Assembly: GCF_023276435.1 (NCBI RefSeq)
Contig: NZ_JALLPO010000011.1
Location: forward strand, 1 to 64,000
DNA length: 64,000 nucleotides
Direction: 5' to 3'
Source: Sphaerisporangium perillae
GTDB taxonomy: Bacteria; Actinomycetota; Actinomycetes; Streptosporangiales; Streptosporangiaceae
In this document: positions 29,432 to 37,223 of the stretch, in pieces
Position numbering within the stretch: the stretch's first letter is position 1
Layout: each line of letters opens with the position of its first letter
Position numbers and translations under genes: made by a program
The notes under the pieces: generated by a model
What the model was told of the DNA's origin: nothing
Databases searched by the model: none
Seen by the model: only the letters and a program-made list of their open reading frames with translations

Positions 29432-29575
29432 GTCCCGCCTCAATCCGGCTCGTCCGGCAAATCCCGGCTCAGTTCGACAGTCCCCGGCTCGGTCCGCCAC
29501 TTCCCGGCTCCATCCTGCTCACTCCGGCAGTCCGCGGCTCGGTCCGCCGGTCCCCGGCTCAATCCGGCAGGCCAC
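29432..29575. repeat. 20-bp tandem repeats over the stop of the 76-aa gene
   Basis: Minus-strand units resembling CTGCCGGATTGAGCCGGGGA recur at near 20-bp steps (CCGGCTC-type cores on the plus strand end at 29470, 29490, 29510, 29540 and 29560). The first minus-strand unit contains the TGA of the small membrane-protein gene; the others continue downstream. Confidence 0.75.
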
Positions 29576-29789
29576 GGCCCGAGGCGAGGACCATCACGAC
29601 GCCCAGAGCGGCCAGGACGAGGTTCGCGTACAGCTCGTAGCCGGTCAGCAGGTCCACTCGCGGGATGATCACGCGGTTGAAGAAGTTGAGCAACGCGCCG
29701 AAGAATGGCTGCACGGCCACGCGGTCGATCGCGCCGCTGATCCCTTGGAGGGCGAATACCAGGCCGACGAACTGGACGATTTTGCTCAT
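29559..29789 (-). CDS. Small two-helix membrane protein
   Basis: A 76-residue protein of unknown function with two hydrophobic stretches (IVQFVGLVFALQGISGAI near the N-terminus, LYANLVLAALGVVMVLAS near the C-terminus) and a short positively charged tail. It starts leaderlessly (TAGCGT 6 nt upstream) and is divergent from the histidine-kinase gene. Its stop codon lies inside a tandem-repeat array. Similar small actinobacterial membrane proteins are annotated only as hypothetical. Confidence 0.65.
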   Translation of the reverse strand: MSKIVQFVGLVFALQGISGAIDRVAVQPFFGALLNFFNRVIIPRVDLLTGYELYANLVLAALGVVMVLASGRGLPD

Positions 29790-29795
29790 GGCCGA

Positions 29796-29801
29796 ACGCT
29801 A
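29796..29801 (-). promoter_or_regulatory. Leaderless -10 box (TAGCGT, minus strand)
   Basis: On the minus strand TAGCGT precedes the ATG at 29789 by 6 nt, with no Shine-Dalgarno sequence between them. Confidence 0.5.
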
Positions 29802-29969
29802 GAGAGCCGCCGTACCCGGCGGGAACCGGTCATCGGGATGCGTCGTCCCGACCGGCGTCGCCGTTCCGCGGGCCCGGCGCCGCCGAAAGTACCCCTCCTT
29901 GCAACTTCCGTATCGCCTGCCGCTCACGGCGGGCCGGGCATCCCGCCACGCCGTAGGCTCGCGGACAGG

Positions 29970-31367
29970 ATGAACGGATCTGCGACCGCGCCCGCCCCCC
30001 GGCGCCCCCTCCGTGACCTGCTCGTCGACACTGGCATGTTCCTGCTCGCGGCGGCCTTCGGGATCTTCACGGCCGTCGAGCGCCTCAACGCGACCATGCC
30101 CGTGCCCGCGTGGCTCTTCGATCTCGACCAGGTCATCGGCGCGCTGGGGTGCGCCGCCCTGTGGTTGCGCCGCCGCCGGCCGGTAGAGCTCGCCGTGGTG
30201 CTGATCGCCCTGTCGGCGTTCTCGGAGATGGTCGCCGGCGCGATGCTGGCGGCGCTGTTCACTGTCGCGGTGCACCGGCCCCCGCGGATCTCGCTGGCCG
30301 TCTTCGGGCTGAGCCTGGTGACCGCACTCCTGTACGTCCGGCTGCGGCCGGAGCCCGACATGCCCGGCCTGCTGCTTTTCCTGCTGGGGGTGACGATCCA
30401 GGGCGCCGTGGTCGGCTGGGGCCTGTTCGTCCACCACCGGCGCCGGCTCGTGCTGTCGCTGCGCGACCGGGCGGCCCGCGCCGAGACCGAGGCCCATCTA
30501 CGCGCCCTCCAGGCACGGCACCTCGCCCGCGAGGAGATCGCCCGGGAGATCCACGACGTGCTCGGGCACCGGCTCTCGCTGCTCAGCGTGCACGCCGGCG
30601 CCCTGGAGTACCACCCCGGCGCGTCACCCGAGGACATCGCGCGCGCCGCCAAGGTGATCCGCGAGAGCGCCCACCAGGCGCTGCAGGACCTGCGCGACGT
30701 CATCGGCGTCCTGCGCGCGCCGGTCGGCGAGCTGCCCCAGCCGACCCTCGCCGACGTGCGTCACCTGGTCGCCGAGTCGCGCCTGGCAGGGATGCGGGTG
30801 GAGTTGCGCGAGGAGCTGGCGGGGCCCGTACCGGACGCCGCGGGCCACACGGCGTACCGCATCGTGCAGGAGGGGCTGACCAACGCCCGCAAGCACGCCC
30901 CCGGAGCCGAGGTCCGCGTACGCGTCGCGGGAGCGCCGGGCCAGGGCCTGCACATCGACCTGACCAACACCGCTCCCGCCACGGCCCCGGGCACCGAGCC
31001 CGCGCCCCCCGGTACCGAGCCCGCGCCCCTCGGCACCGAGCCCGCGCCCCTCGGTACCGAGCCCGCGCCCTTCGGCACCGAGCCCGCCCCAGCGCCCACC
31101 CCTCTGCCCGGCCCCGCCTCTACTCCTGCCCCCGCCTCTACATCTGCGCCCGCCTCTACACCTGCCCCTGCCTCTACATCTGCGCCCGCCTCTACACCTG
31201 CCCCTGCCTCCGCGCCCGCTCTCGCCTCCGCGTCCCGTGCCCGGCCGGGGCAGGGCCTGATCGGGCTGGCCGAGCGTGTCGCGCTGGCCGGCGGGCGTCT
31301 GGAGCACGGGCCGGCCGCGCCCCAGGGTGACTGGCGGCTGTCGGCCTGGCTACCGTGGCCGGCATGA
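29970..31367 (+). CDS. NarL-type sensor histidine kinase with repeat-expanded ATPase domain
   Basis: A 465-residue membrane histidine kinase. It has four to six N-terminal hydrophobic helices (residues ~15-160), a HisKA_3 dimerisation domain with the phospho-acceptor His195 in REIHDVLGHRLSLLS, and a HATPase_c domain with N-box QEGLTNARKHAPGA and G-box GQGLIGLAERVALAGG. Between them is an ~85-residue low-complexity insert: five GTEPAPx heptads, then six PASTPA-like hexads, where relatives have a short loop. The ATG at 29970 gives a normal N-terminus. The last 4 nt overlap the response-regulator gene. The input signal is unknown. Confidence 0.9.
   Translation: MNGSATAPAPRRPLRDLLVDTGMFLLAAAFGIFTAVERLNATMPVPAWLFDLDQVIGALGCAALWLRRRRPVELAVVLIALSAFSEMVAGAMLAALFTVAVHRPPRISLAVFGLSLVTALLYVRLRPEPDMPGLLLFLLGVTIQGAVVGWGLFVHHRRRLVLSLRDRAARAETEAHLRALQARHLAREEIAREIHDVLGHRLSLLSVHAGALEYHPGASPEDIARAAKVIRESAHQALQDLRDVIGVLRAPVGELPQPTLADVRHLVAESRLAGMRVELREELAGPVPDAAGHTAYRIVQEGLTNARKHAPGAEVRVRVAGAPGQGLHIDLTNTAPATAPGTEPAPPGTEPAPLGTEPAPLGTEPAPFGTEPAPAPTPLPGPASTPAPASTSAPASTPAPASTSAPASTPAPASAPALASASRARPGQGLIGLAERVALAGGRLEHGPAAPQGDWRLSAWLPWPA
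30990..31220. repeat. In-frame tandem repeats in the kinase ATP-lid region
   Basis: Five 21-bp units (30990-31094) encode GTEPAP plus one variable residue. After a short spacer, six 18-bp units (31113-31220) encode PAST/S-P/S-A hexads. Unit lengths are multiples of three, so the frame is preserved. Confidence 0.95.
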
Positions 31368-32047
31368 CCTCGACCGAGCCCAGGACGGTTCGCGTGCTCA
31401 TCGTCGACGACGACCCGCTGGTGCGCGCCGGGCTGGTGATGATGCTGGGCGGAGCCGCCGACATCAGCGTGGTCGGCGAGGCCGGCGACGGCAGCCAGGT
31501 GCTGCCCTTGGTGGACCGGCACGCCCCCGAGGTGGTCCTGATGGACATCCGCATGCCGGTGATGGACGGGCTGGCGGCCACCGAAGCCGTGCGCGCCCGC
31601 CCCGGCGCGCCGGAGGTCATCGTGCTGACCACCTTCGACGCCGATGACCAGGTCCTTGGCGCCCTGCGCGCCGGAGCCGCCGGTTTCCTGCTGAAGGACA
31701 CCCCGCCCGGCGAGATCGTGGCCGCCGTGCGCAAGGTGGCGCAGGGGCATCCGGTGCTGTCCCCGGCGGTGACCCGGCGCCTCATCGCCCGCGTCGCCGA
31801 TTCCGAGCACGACCGGCGCCGCGCGCAGGCCAGGGAACGGCTGGCGGCGCTGAACGACCGCGAGCGCAAGGTCGCCGTCGCGGTCGGCCAGGGCAGGTCC
31901 AATGCCGAGATCGGCGCCGTGCTCTTCCTCGGCGTTCCGACGGTCAAGACCCACGTCTCCAGCATCCTCACCAAGCTCGCCCTCAACAACCGCGTCCAGA
32001 TAGCCCTGCTGGTCCATGACGCCGGCCTGCTGGACGACCGGGAGTGA
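31364..32047 (+). CDS. NarL/LuxR-family response regulator
   Basis: A 227-residue response regulator paired with the kinase before it (ATGA overlap). The receiver domain shows the acidic pocket IVDDDP, the phospho-acceptor Asp61 in VVLMDIRMPVMDG, a Thr in VLTTFD and Lys in LLKDTPP. The C-terminal LuxR HTH reads LNDRERKVAVAVGQGRSNAEIG and VKTHVSSILTKL. The ATG at 31364 is preferred to an upstream GTG at 31355 because of the coupled overlap. Targets cannot be read from this window. Confidence 0.94.
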   Translation: MTSTEPRTVRVLIVDDDPLVRAGLVMMLGGAADISVVGEAGDGSQVLPLVDRHAPEVVLMDIRMPVMDGLAATEAVRARPGAPEVIVLTTFDADDQVLGALRAGAAGFLLKDTPPGEIVAAVRKVAQGHPVLSPAVTRRLIARVADSEHDRRRAQARERLAALNDRERKVAVAVGQGRSNAEIGAVLFLGVPTVKTHVSSILTKLALNNRVQIALLVHDAGLLDDRE

Positions 32048-32083
32048 CGGCCCGGTGCGAGTCCGCCGTGACAAGCTTGAAGC

Positions 32084-32728
32084 GTGACCGGAGAAGGCTC
32101 TCCTGAAGATCTTGTCAGGGCCGTCCGGGCGGCGGGGGTCCGTGACGAACGCCTGCTCGAGGTCGTGCGCACGACGCCGCGCGCGGGGTTCGTGCCCGCG
32201 CGGAGTGCCGCCGACGCCTACTATGACCAGCCCATCCCGATCGAGCACGGGCTCGTCACCACGCAGCCTTCGCTGTCGGCGAGGATCATCGAGGGCCTGT
32301 GCCTCGCCGGGGACGAGCACGTGCTCGAGGTCGGCACGGGCCTCGGCTTCCAGACGGCGCTGCTCGCCCGCCTGGCCGCCGATGTCGTGAGCATCGACCT
32401 GTGGCCCGATCTGGTGGAGCAGTCGCGCCGGAACCTCGCTCGGCAGGGTGTCGGCAATGTCGTGCTGCTCGCCGGGGACGGCACCTGCGGCGTTCCGGAC
32501 CATGCTCCTTATGACGCCATCGTCGTGTCGGCGGCGTTCCCCGTAGTCCCTCCGCCACTGGTCGAACAGCTCCGGCCCGGCGGCCGCCTCGTACAGCCCA
32601 TCGGGCCGGGCGGAGGGGAAGAGGTGGTCCTGTTCCAGCGCACCGCGACCGGGCTGGAGCGCCGGCGGGTCCTCACGCCTGCCAGTTTCGTCCGCCTCCA
32701 TGGACGGTACGGCTTCCCCAACTCGTGA
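32084..32728 (+). CDS. pcm: Protein-L-isoaspartate O-methyltransferase
   Basis: A 214-residue SAM-dependent methyltransferase of the PCMT family, which repairs isoaspartyl residues in aged proteins. The AdoMet motif I is VLEVGTGLGFQTALLARL. The family segments YYDQPIPIEHGLVTTQPS (substrate loop) and YDAIVVSAAFPVVPPPLVEQL are clear. Length is normal. The GTG at 32084 is the first start consistent with the domain. It follows the response-regulator gene by 36 nt and may be co-transcribed with it. Confidence 0.92.
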   Translation: MTGEGSPEDLVRAVRAAGVRDERLLEVVRTTPRAGFVPARSAADAYYDQPIPIEHGLVTTQPSLSARIIEGLCLAGDEHVLEVGTGLGFQTALLARLAADVVSIDLWPDLVEQSRRNLARQGVGNVVLLAGDGTCGVPDHAPYDAIVVSAAFPVVPPPLVEQLRPGGRLVQPIGPGGGEEVVLFQRTATGLERRRVLTPASFVRLHGRYGFPNS

Positions 32729-32814
32729 TGGCCTCCGGCGTTCCCCTGCCGCGTCAGCGCCCCTCACCGGGATCGTCACCAGTGGTCATCAAATGATCCG
32801 CAAGTCGGCGTCGC

Positions 32815-32820
32815 TAGCCT
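32815..32820 (+). promoter_or_regulatory. Leaderless -10 box (TAGCCT)
   Basis: TAGCCT sits 7 nt before the ATG of the secreted hypothetical protein, which lacks a ribosome binding site. Confidence 0.5.
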
Positions 32821-32827
32821 CGCCGCC

Positions 32828-33418
32828 ATGATGAGAAGATCGATCTTGTTGATCGCGGTGGCCGGGGCCGCCGTGCTGATGGCCCAGTCGCCCGTGTCCG
32901 CCGAGGCCACTTCCTCCTCCACCGCGCTGCTGCGCCTGCGGGGTGGCCTGACGCTGGAGATCCCCGGCTCGTGGCGGGTGTACGGGAACGCGGACCAGGT
33001 CCGGGTGGTGACCGGTTCCTGCGCCCGGCCGAAGGGTTCCTACTTCGAGCCCAAGTGCGACAGCTTCTGGGTGATGGGGCCGGAGGCCCTGAAGACCGGG
33101 GGCGAGGGCTTCCGCCGCTACGACCCCGATCAGGGCCCGTTCTATCCGGCGTCCGACGTGCCCCCCTGTCCAAAGAACCCCAAGTACGGTCAGGTCATCG
33201 GAAAGGCGATCGCGGTGGGGTACCGCGACATCGGCGCGGCGCACAAGGCGAGCTACCGGGTGTGGCCGGGCCGGTGCGTCGGGTACGTCGACGGGAAACA
33301 GCGGTCGACGTTCAGCCAGCGTGAGTGGTACCTGCCCAAGACCAAGATCCTGGTCGTCGACCAGTGGAACACCCCTGGCCTGGCCGGGATCCTGAAGAAC
33401 GCCGTCTGGGCACGCTGA
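32828..33418 (+). CDS. Secreted hypothetical protein
   Basis: A 196-residue protein with a Sec signal peptide (MMRRSILLIAVAGAAVLMAQ, likely cleaved after SPVSA). The mature part has four Cys that could form two disulfides (TGSCARPKG, EPKCDSFW, DVPPCPKNP, PGRCVGYVDG). No known domain is recognised. It ends where a BKACE pseudogene on the other strand begins. Function unknown. Confidence 0.75.
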   Translation: MMRRSILLIAVAGAAVLMAQSPVSAEATSSSTALLRLRGGLTLEIPGSWRVYGNADQVRVVTGSCARPKGSYFEPKCDSFWVMGPEALKTGGEGFRRYDPDQGPFYPASDVPPCPKNPKYGQVIGKAIAVGYRDIGAAHKASYRVWPGRCVGYVDGKQRSTFSQREWYLPKTKILVVDQWNTPGLAGILKNAVWAR

Positions 33419-33420
33419 AT

Positions 33421-33628
33421 CCATCTCGCGGCGGCGAGGCCTGAGCCGGCGAAGACCTCGACGTCGCGCGTGGGCCACGCGCCCGCCTCGACGCCGATCC
33501 CGGCGTCCAGCAGCGTGACGGGCCAGATCGCGGAAACCCGGCTCGGAAAGGTTGCAGGAGGCGAAATCGGGCCGGGCCTCCCGCGGACCCGCCGCGCGAC
33601 TCCCGTTGAGACATGCCTTCAGCCACAC
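33421..33628 (-). pseudogene. BKACE (beta-keto acid cleavage enzyme) remnant
   Basis: On the minus strand a start region MWLKACLNGSR, then PDFASCNLSEPGFRDLA, then (after a frameshift) VTLLDAGIGVEAGAW and EVFAGSGLAA can be read. These are three separated landmarks of the 3-keto-5-aminohexanoate cleavage/BKACE family: the LKACLNG start, PDFASxN..EPG, and GxGVEAGxW. About 100 residues between the first two are missing, the frame is broken before the third, and the C-terminus is gone. This is a deletion-scarred remnant of a gene of about 750 bp. Confidence 0.7.
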
Positions 33629-33822
33629 GCCCCCAAGGTACCCGTCCGATCATCGGGCGACGGGGCGGGCCGGGGGGAACGCGGGCGGTCAGGTTCCGCT
33701 GTACCCGAGAACCTGCTCATCGCGCTTCTGGGGCCGACATCATAGGGAGCACCGGTGCGTGGCACCGCGCCCGCCGGCCCGCCGGCCGGTCGGGCCGCCG
33801 AGCGACAAGGGGGCCTCCGCTC

Positions 33823-34614
33823 ATGACCAAGCCTTGGATCGCCGACGGCGACTACGGCGTTCCCGGCTCGCTGGCCCGGGTGCTGTCCGACGTCGCCGTC
33901 GAGCGGGTCGCGCAGGACGCGAAGTGGGGGCTGGCGGAGCATGCCGACGGCACGGGCCCCGAGCGCACGGCGGCCGCCGACCGGGCCAAGCGCGCGGTGG
34001 AGGAGGCCAAGGCCGGGCAGGGGGTGACCTGGCGGCACATTTTGCACGAGGAGGTGCTGGAGGCGTTCGCCGAGGACGACCCGGACGCCCTGCGCGCCGA
34101 GCTGGTCCAGGTGGCGGCGGTCGCGGTCAAGTGGATCCAGGCCCTCGACCAGCGCGGACGCACGGATTCCGTCGCGCAGGAACCTCCTGCCGAGCGGCGC
34201 TTCCGGGCGATCATCGACGTCCACGTGCTCCTCCTGCGCGACGGCGAGCTGCTGCTCGCCCGCCGGGCGGGCACCGGGTACGGCGACGGCCGGTGGCATC
34301 TGCCCAGCGGGCATCTGGAGGACGGGGAGAGCGTGACGGCGGCGGCGATCCGCGAGGCCCGCGAGGAGATCGGGGTGACGATCGACCCGGCGCATCTCGT
34401 CTTCGCCCACGTCATGCACCGCGCGCCGGAACGGGTCGGGCTGTTCTTCACCGTCGAACGCTGGGACGGCGAGCCGTACAACGCCGAGCCGGACAAGTGC
34501 TCCGAGATCGCCTGGTGGCCGCTGGACGACCTCCCGCACGACACGATCGACTATCCGGCGGCCGCCATCCAGGCCATCGCCGCCGGACGGCCCTTCGCGC
34601 TGCACGGCTGGTGA
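33823..34614 (+). CDS. MazG-like/Nudix fusion hydrolase
   Basis: A 263-residue two-domain protein. Residues ~10-115 form an all-helical domain resembling MazG-like NTP-pyrophosphohydrolase proteins (RVAQDAKWG, then WRHILHEEVLEAFAEDDPDALRAELVQVAAVAVKW). Residues ~125-255 are a Nudix hydrolase with a complete box, GHLEDGESVTAAAIREAREEIG. Both halves belong to families that clean up non-canonical nucleotides or cleave diphosphates. The ATG at 33823 follows AAGGGGG; longer in-frame extensions read through non-conserved sequence. Substrate unknown. Confidence 0.85.
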   Translation: MTKPWIADGDYGVPGSLARVLSDVAVERVAQDAKWGLAEHADGTGPERTAAADRAKRAVEEAKAGQGVTWRHILHEEVLEAFAEDDPDALRAELVQVAAVAVKWIQALDQRGRTDSVAQEPPAERRFRAIIDVHVLLLRDGELLLARRAGTGYGDGRWHLPSGHLEDGESVTAAAIREAREEIGVTIDPAHLVFAHVMHRAPERVGLFFTVERWDGEPYNAEPDKCSEIAWWPLDDLPHDTIDYPAAAIQAIAAGRPFALHGW

Positions 34615-34690
34615 CCGCGACCGCCGGCGACCGACGGCGGCCGACCGCGACCGTCGGTGACCGTGCCACCGGCGACCGCGGTGCCGGGCC
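34610..34690. repeat. Low-complexity GACCG repeats after the Nudix stop
   Basis: Short units of the form GGYGACCGNG recur from the Nudix stop codon (GGTGACCG at 34610) through about 34690. The spacing is irregular. No gene is seen in this stretch. Confidence 0.5.
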
Positions 34691-34704
34691 CCGCGGCGCC
34701 GGGC

Positions 34705-35394
34705 TCAGGGCTCGTCGCTGAACTTCACCGTGACCTTGGTGAAGCCGAGTGACTTCAGCATGCCCTCCAGCATGAGCTTGGTGTTCTGGTCGGCGCGGTT
34801 GCGCAGGTCGCTGGCCTGGGCGGCCTCGGCGATCTTCTTCTCGGCCAGGACGTAGAGCTCCTGCTGGTTCTGCGGGGAGTTGGACAGCATCTCCTGGACG
34901 CGGTCGAGGATGCCCCGCTGCTGGGCGTAGACGTAGGACCTCTTGTTGTCGAGGTTGGGCTTCTCGAGCTGGGCGCGCGGCAGCCGTACGGTGACCTCGG
35001 TGCGGTCGGGGGAGACGGTGATGGCGTTCTTGGGCAGGCCGGAGAAGTCGATGTAGGCGTCCACGGCGCCGGCCCCGACGAACAGGGTGCGCGAACCCTT
35101 GACCGCGTCCGGCAGGAAGGGGGCGTCCTTCTCCAGGTCGACGATCACCTGGAAGTTGCCGCTGGCGGCCTGGAACCGGCTCATGTTCTGGATCGACTGC
35201 AGGAGCACCGGCTGGCTGCGGTCGATGGTCGTCTCACCGAAGGGGTTGAGGTAGGACCAGGTCAGCTTGACGCCCACGACGAGCAGCACCAACACGGTGA
35301 GGGTGCCCGCGAGGTATCGCCAGCCGCGGCGGGACCGGCGTCGCGCCGGTTCCGCGGCCGCTGCCGCTTGGGGGGTCGACGTCTGGCGGTTCAC
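34705..35394 (-). CDS. DUF4230 family membrane-anchored protein
   Basis: A 229-residue protein. After a basic N-terminus (ARRRSRRGWRYLAG) comes one transmembrane helix (TLTVLVLLVVGVKLTW), then an extracytoplasmic DUF4230 domain (LLQSIQNMSRFQAASGNFQVIVDLEKD; LPRAQLEKPNLD). Its function is unknown. It is convergent with the Nudix fusion. The polytopic membrane-protein gene lies just upstream on the same strand with a 45-nt gap, so the two may be co-transcribed. Confidence 0.85.
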   Translation of the reverse strand: MNRQTSTPQAAAAAEPARRRSRRGWRYLAGTLTVLVLLVVGVKLTWSYLNPFGETTIDRSQPVLLQSIQNMSRFQAASGNFQVIVDLEKDAPFLPDAVKGSRTLFVGAGAVDAYIDFSGLPKNAITVSPDRTEVTVRLPRAQLEKPNLDNKRSYVYAQQRGILDRVQEMLSNSPQNQQELYVLAEKKIAEAAQASDLRNRADQNTKLMLEGMLKSLGFTKVTVKFSDEP

Positions 35395-35439
35395 GGCCGT
35401 TCTCCTTCCCGGGATGAGGGGTTTCTCACCTTTGCCAGG

Positions 35440-36921
35440 TCAGCGGCCCGTGCTGGGCGGGGGCGGTCCGGGCATGGTCGGGTACGGCGATCCGGGGACG
35501 GGGGACTGGGCCGGATAGCGGGTGGCGCTCATGCCCGAGGGCGTGGGAGCGGCCACGCCGTTCTCGCCACGCTGCAGGGGGCGAGCGGCGGGGCCCGGCG
35601 TCGCGCCGCCGGGGCCGAACACCCCACTGCCGGGAGCGGTGAGCCCGCCGCCGAAGTGCGAGCCCTTCAGGTGGCAGGTGGCGAAGTCGGTGTAGAACAT
35701 GCGCAGCCAGTCGCGGCGCTGGCTCTCGGTCAGGGCCGAGAACCACGAGGCGGCGGCCTGGTGGCCCGGCAGCGGGCCGCTGGGCAGCGGCTCGCCGCGC
35801 AGCCAGGCCGTCACGATGGCGCGGTAGCCGCCGGCGCGGGCATCCCCGCAGGGCGTGGCCAGATGCTCGACGAACTCCGCCGCGGCCCGGGTGGCGTACC
35901 CGGGCGCGAGGTCGTCGACGTGGATCGCCACCGCGCCTGAGGCCGACGCGCGGTCGTCGTCGCGAGGGCGCTGCTCCACTCGCGAGAACGCGGCCGGCGT
36001 GCCGGTCAGGCGGGCGGCGATCGTGGTGAACGTGGCCCCGAGCTCGGTCAGCCCGCTGCTAATGCCGGGATGGACGCACACCGTGATCGGCCACTCCTGG
36101 CAGCTGTAGATCATGGGCTCGGTGGCCGCGACGGCCCGCGGCTCGCTCAGCACCCGGGCCATGCCCGTGCCCGCCGCGAGCACCGCGAGCAGCGCCGTGG
36201 CGAGCGCGAGCGCGCGCCGGGTGACGACGGCCGCCCAGGTGAGGAGCAGGGCGGCGGTGACACCGAGCAGCCAGAGCGTCTGGTTGGCGAACGCCGCCCG
36301 GCTGAGCCCCTCGAACGGGTCGTACGGCTCGGACGTGGCGGGCGCGAGCTTGCCGGCCCAGCCGGACCTTCCGGCCAGCGAGGTGAACAGCCCGTAACTG
36401 CCGACGCCGGCCACGAACGGGGTGACCGTCCACGGCAGGGCCCAGCCCGCGATCCAGCCGATCACCGCGTAGAGCGCGAGCCCCGCGGCGCCCACGGCCA
36501 GGCCGGTGGGCGCCAGATGGCCCGCCTGCTCGGTCAGGACGGCCTTCATCGCGAGCATGGTGACGGTGGCGCCGAACGCGCCCACGACGACCACGAGGAT
36601 CGCCAGCGGCGCTCTCAGCACCTGCCAGGTGCCCGGCAGCGGCGCAGGCGCCGCACGGCGCTTGCGCACGGCCACCCAGGCGGCGAACGCCGCGGCGACC
36701 GGCCCGGTCAACCGGAGCGAGCCGATGACCGCGACGACGATGTTCTCCCATGCGGAAATGCCCGGTACTAGGACGCTCCACGCGGCGAGCAGGCCAAGCG
36801 CCAGCAGTATCCCTACCGCCACAAGCGCGCTGTGCTTCAGCTCCTCGCGTGAAACGCCCCTCTGCTCAAGCACGGCCCCGCGTGGACCGGAGGTCCGGCC
36901 ACGTCGCCCGTGCTGTCGCAC
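35440..36921 (-). CDS. Polytopic membrane protein with C-terminal soluble domain
   Basis: An unrecognised actinobacterial protein of up to 493 aa. Roughly seven hydrophobic helices (residues ~30-265) are followed by a ~160-residue extracytoplasmic domain with paired Cys (YSCQEWPITVCVHPGISSGL) and a Pro/Gly-rich tail. The IYSCQEWPITVCVHP block resembles C-terminal domains of actinobacterial membrane proteins encoded near ABC-2 exporters, but no ATPase is adjacent. The frame opens at GTG 36921; a GTG at 36873 (MLEQRGVSREELK) is an equally plausible start. Confidence 0.7.
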   Translation of the reverse strand: MRQHGRRGRTSGPRGAVLEQRGVSREELKHSALVAVGILLALGLLAAWSVLVPGISAWENIVVAVIGSLRLTGPVAAAFAAWVAVRKRRAAPAPLPGTWQVLRAPLAILVVVVGAFGATVTMLAMKAVLTEQAGHLAPTGLAVGAAGLALYAVIGWIAGWALPWTVTPFVAGVGSYGLFTSLAGRSGWAGKLAPATSEPYDPFEGLSRAAFANQTLWLLGVTAALLLTWAAVVTRRALALATALLAVLAAGTGMARVLSEPRAVAATEPMIYSCQEWPITVCVHPGISSGLTELGATFTTIAARLTGTPAAFSRVEQRPRDDDRASASGAVAIHVDDLAPGYATRAAAEFVEHLATPCGDARAGGYRAIVTAWLRGEPLPSGPLPGHQAAASWFSALTESQRRDWLRMFYTDFATCHLKGSHFGGGLTAPGSGVFGPGGATPGPAARPLQRGENGVAAPTPSGMSATRYPAQSPVPGSPYPTMPGPPPPSTGR

Positions 36922-36970
36922 ACATGCTCTTCATTTAGAACCCCCGTGCCCTGGATGAGCGGCGCGTCTC

Positions 36971-37003
36971 GGCACCGGTGCCGGCCCCTTGGCACCCGGT
37001 GCC
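36971..37003. promoter_or_regulatory. Twin GGCACC-GGTGCC palindromes
   Basis: A perfect 12-bp palindrome and a 13-bp version with one central base lie two helical turns apart in the divergent promoter region. This arrangement is typical of cooperative dimer binding; the regulator is unknown. Confidence 0.45.
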
Positions 37004-37178
37004 CGATCCAGACTCGCCACGCCGTACGCCCGCCGAGTCGCATAGCCGCGTCTCGCCTCGTACGGCGCGGCTTTCCCCATGCTTTGGATCGGGCTTTGCC
37101 GCGCCTCACCTCTTGACATGCACACCATAACGGAGCGTGATGTTTGGCGTCCCGGTTCTTGGGGTAACCCTTAGAACT

Positions 37179-37189
37179 CAGTGACACTG
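37179..37189. promoter_or_regulatory. Candidate MarR autoregulatory site
   Basis: CAGTG-A-CACTG, a perfect inverted repeat with a 1-nt centre, lies 23 nt upstream of the marR -10 box, where an autoregulatory MarR operator would be expected. Confidence 0.4.
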
Positions 37190-37211
37190 CGTCAGTACGG
37201 TCGGCAGGCGC

Positions 37212-37217
37212 TAGCGT
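37212..37217 (+). promoter_or_regulatory. Leaderless -10 box (TAGCGT)
   Basis: TAGCGT lies 6 nt before the marR GTG start codon at 37224. No ribosome binding site intervenes. Confidence 0.55.
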
Positions 37218-37223
37218 AGCGTT

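Larger units (their letters stand above)
36922..37223. other. Divergent promoter region with twin palindromes
   Basis: A 302-nt gap with no gene. It holds two GGCACC(N0-1)GGTGCC palindromes at 36971-36982 and 36991-37003, with centres about 20 bp apart. A TTGACA element lies near 37112. A CAGTGACACTG palindrome (37179-37189) precedes the -10 box of the marR gene. It probably carries promoters for both the membrane protein (minus) and marR (plus). Confidence 0.5.

Noticed and set aside
29432-29575. CRISPR array
   Set aside because: Units are about 20 bp, contiguous and degenerate, with no unique spacers or cas genes; they derive from the 3' end of the neighbouring small gene.
33470-33745. 91-codon plus-strand frame before the MazG-like/Nudix fusion
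   Set aside because: No ribosome binding site or conserved features, and it lies over the BKACE remnant read on the other strand.
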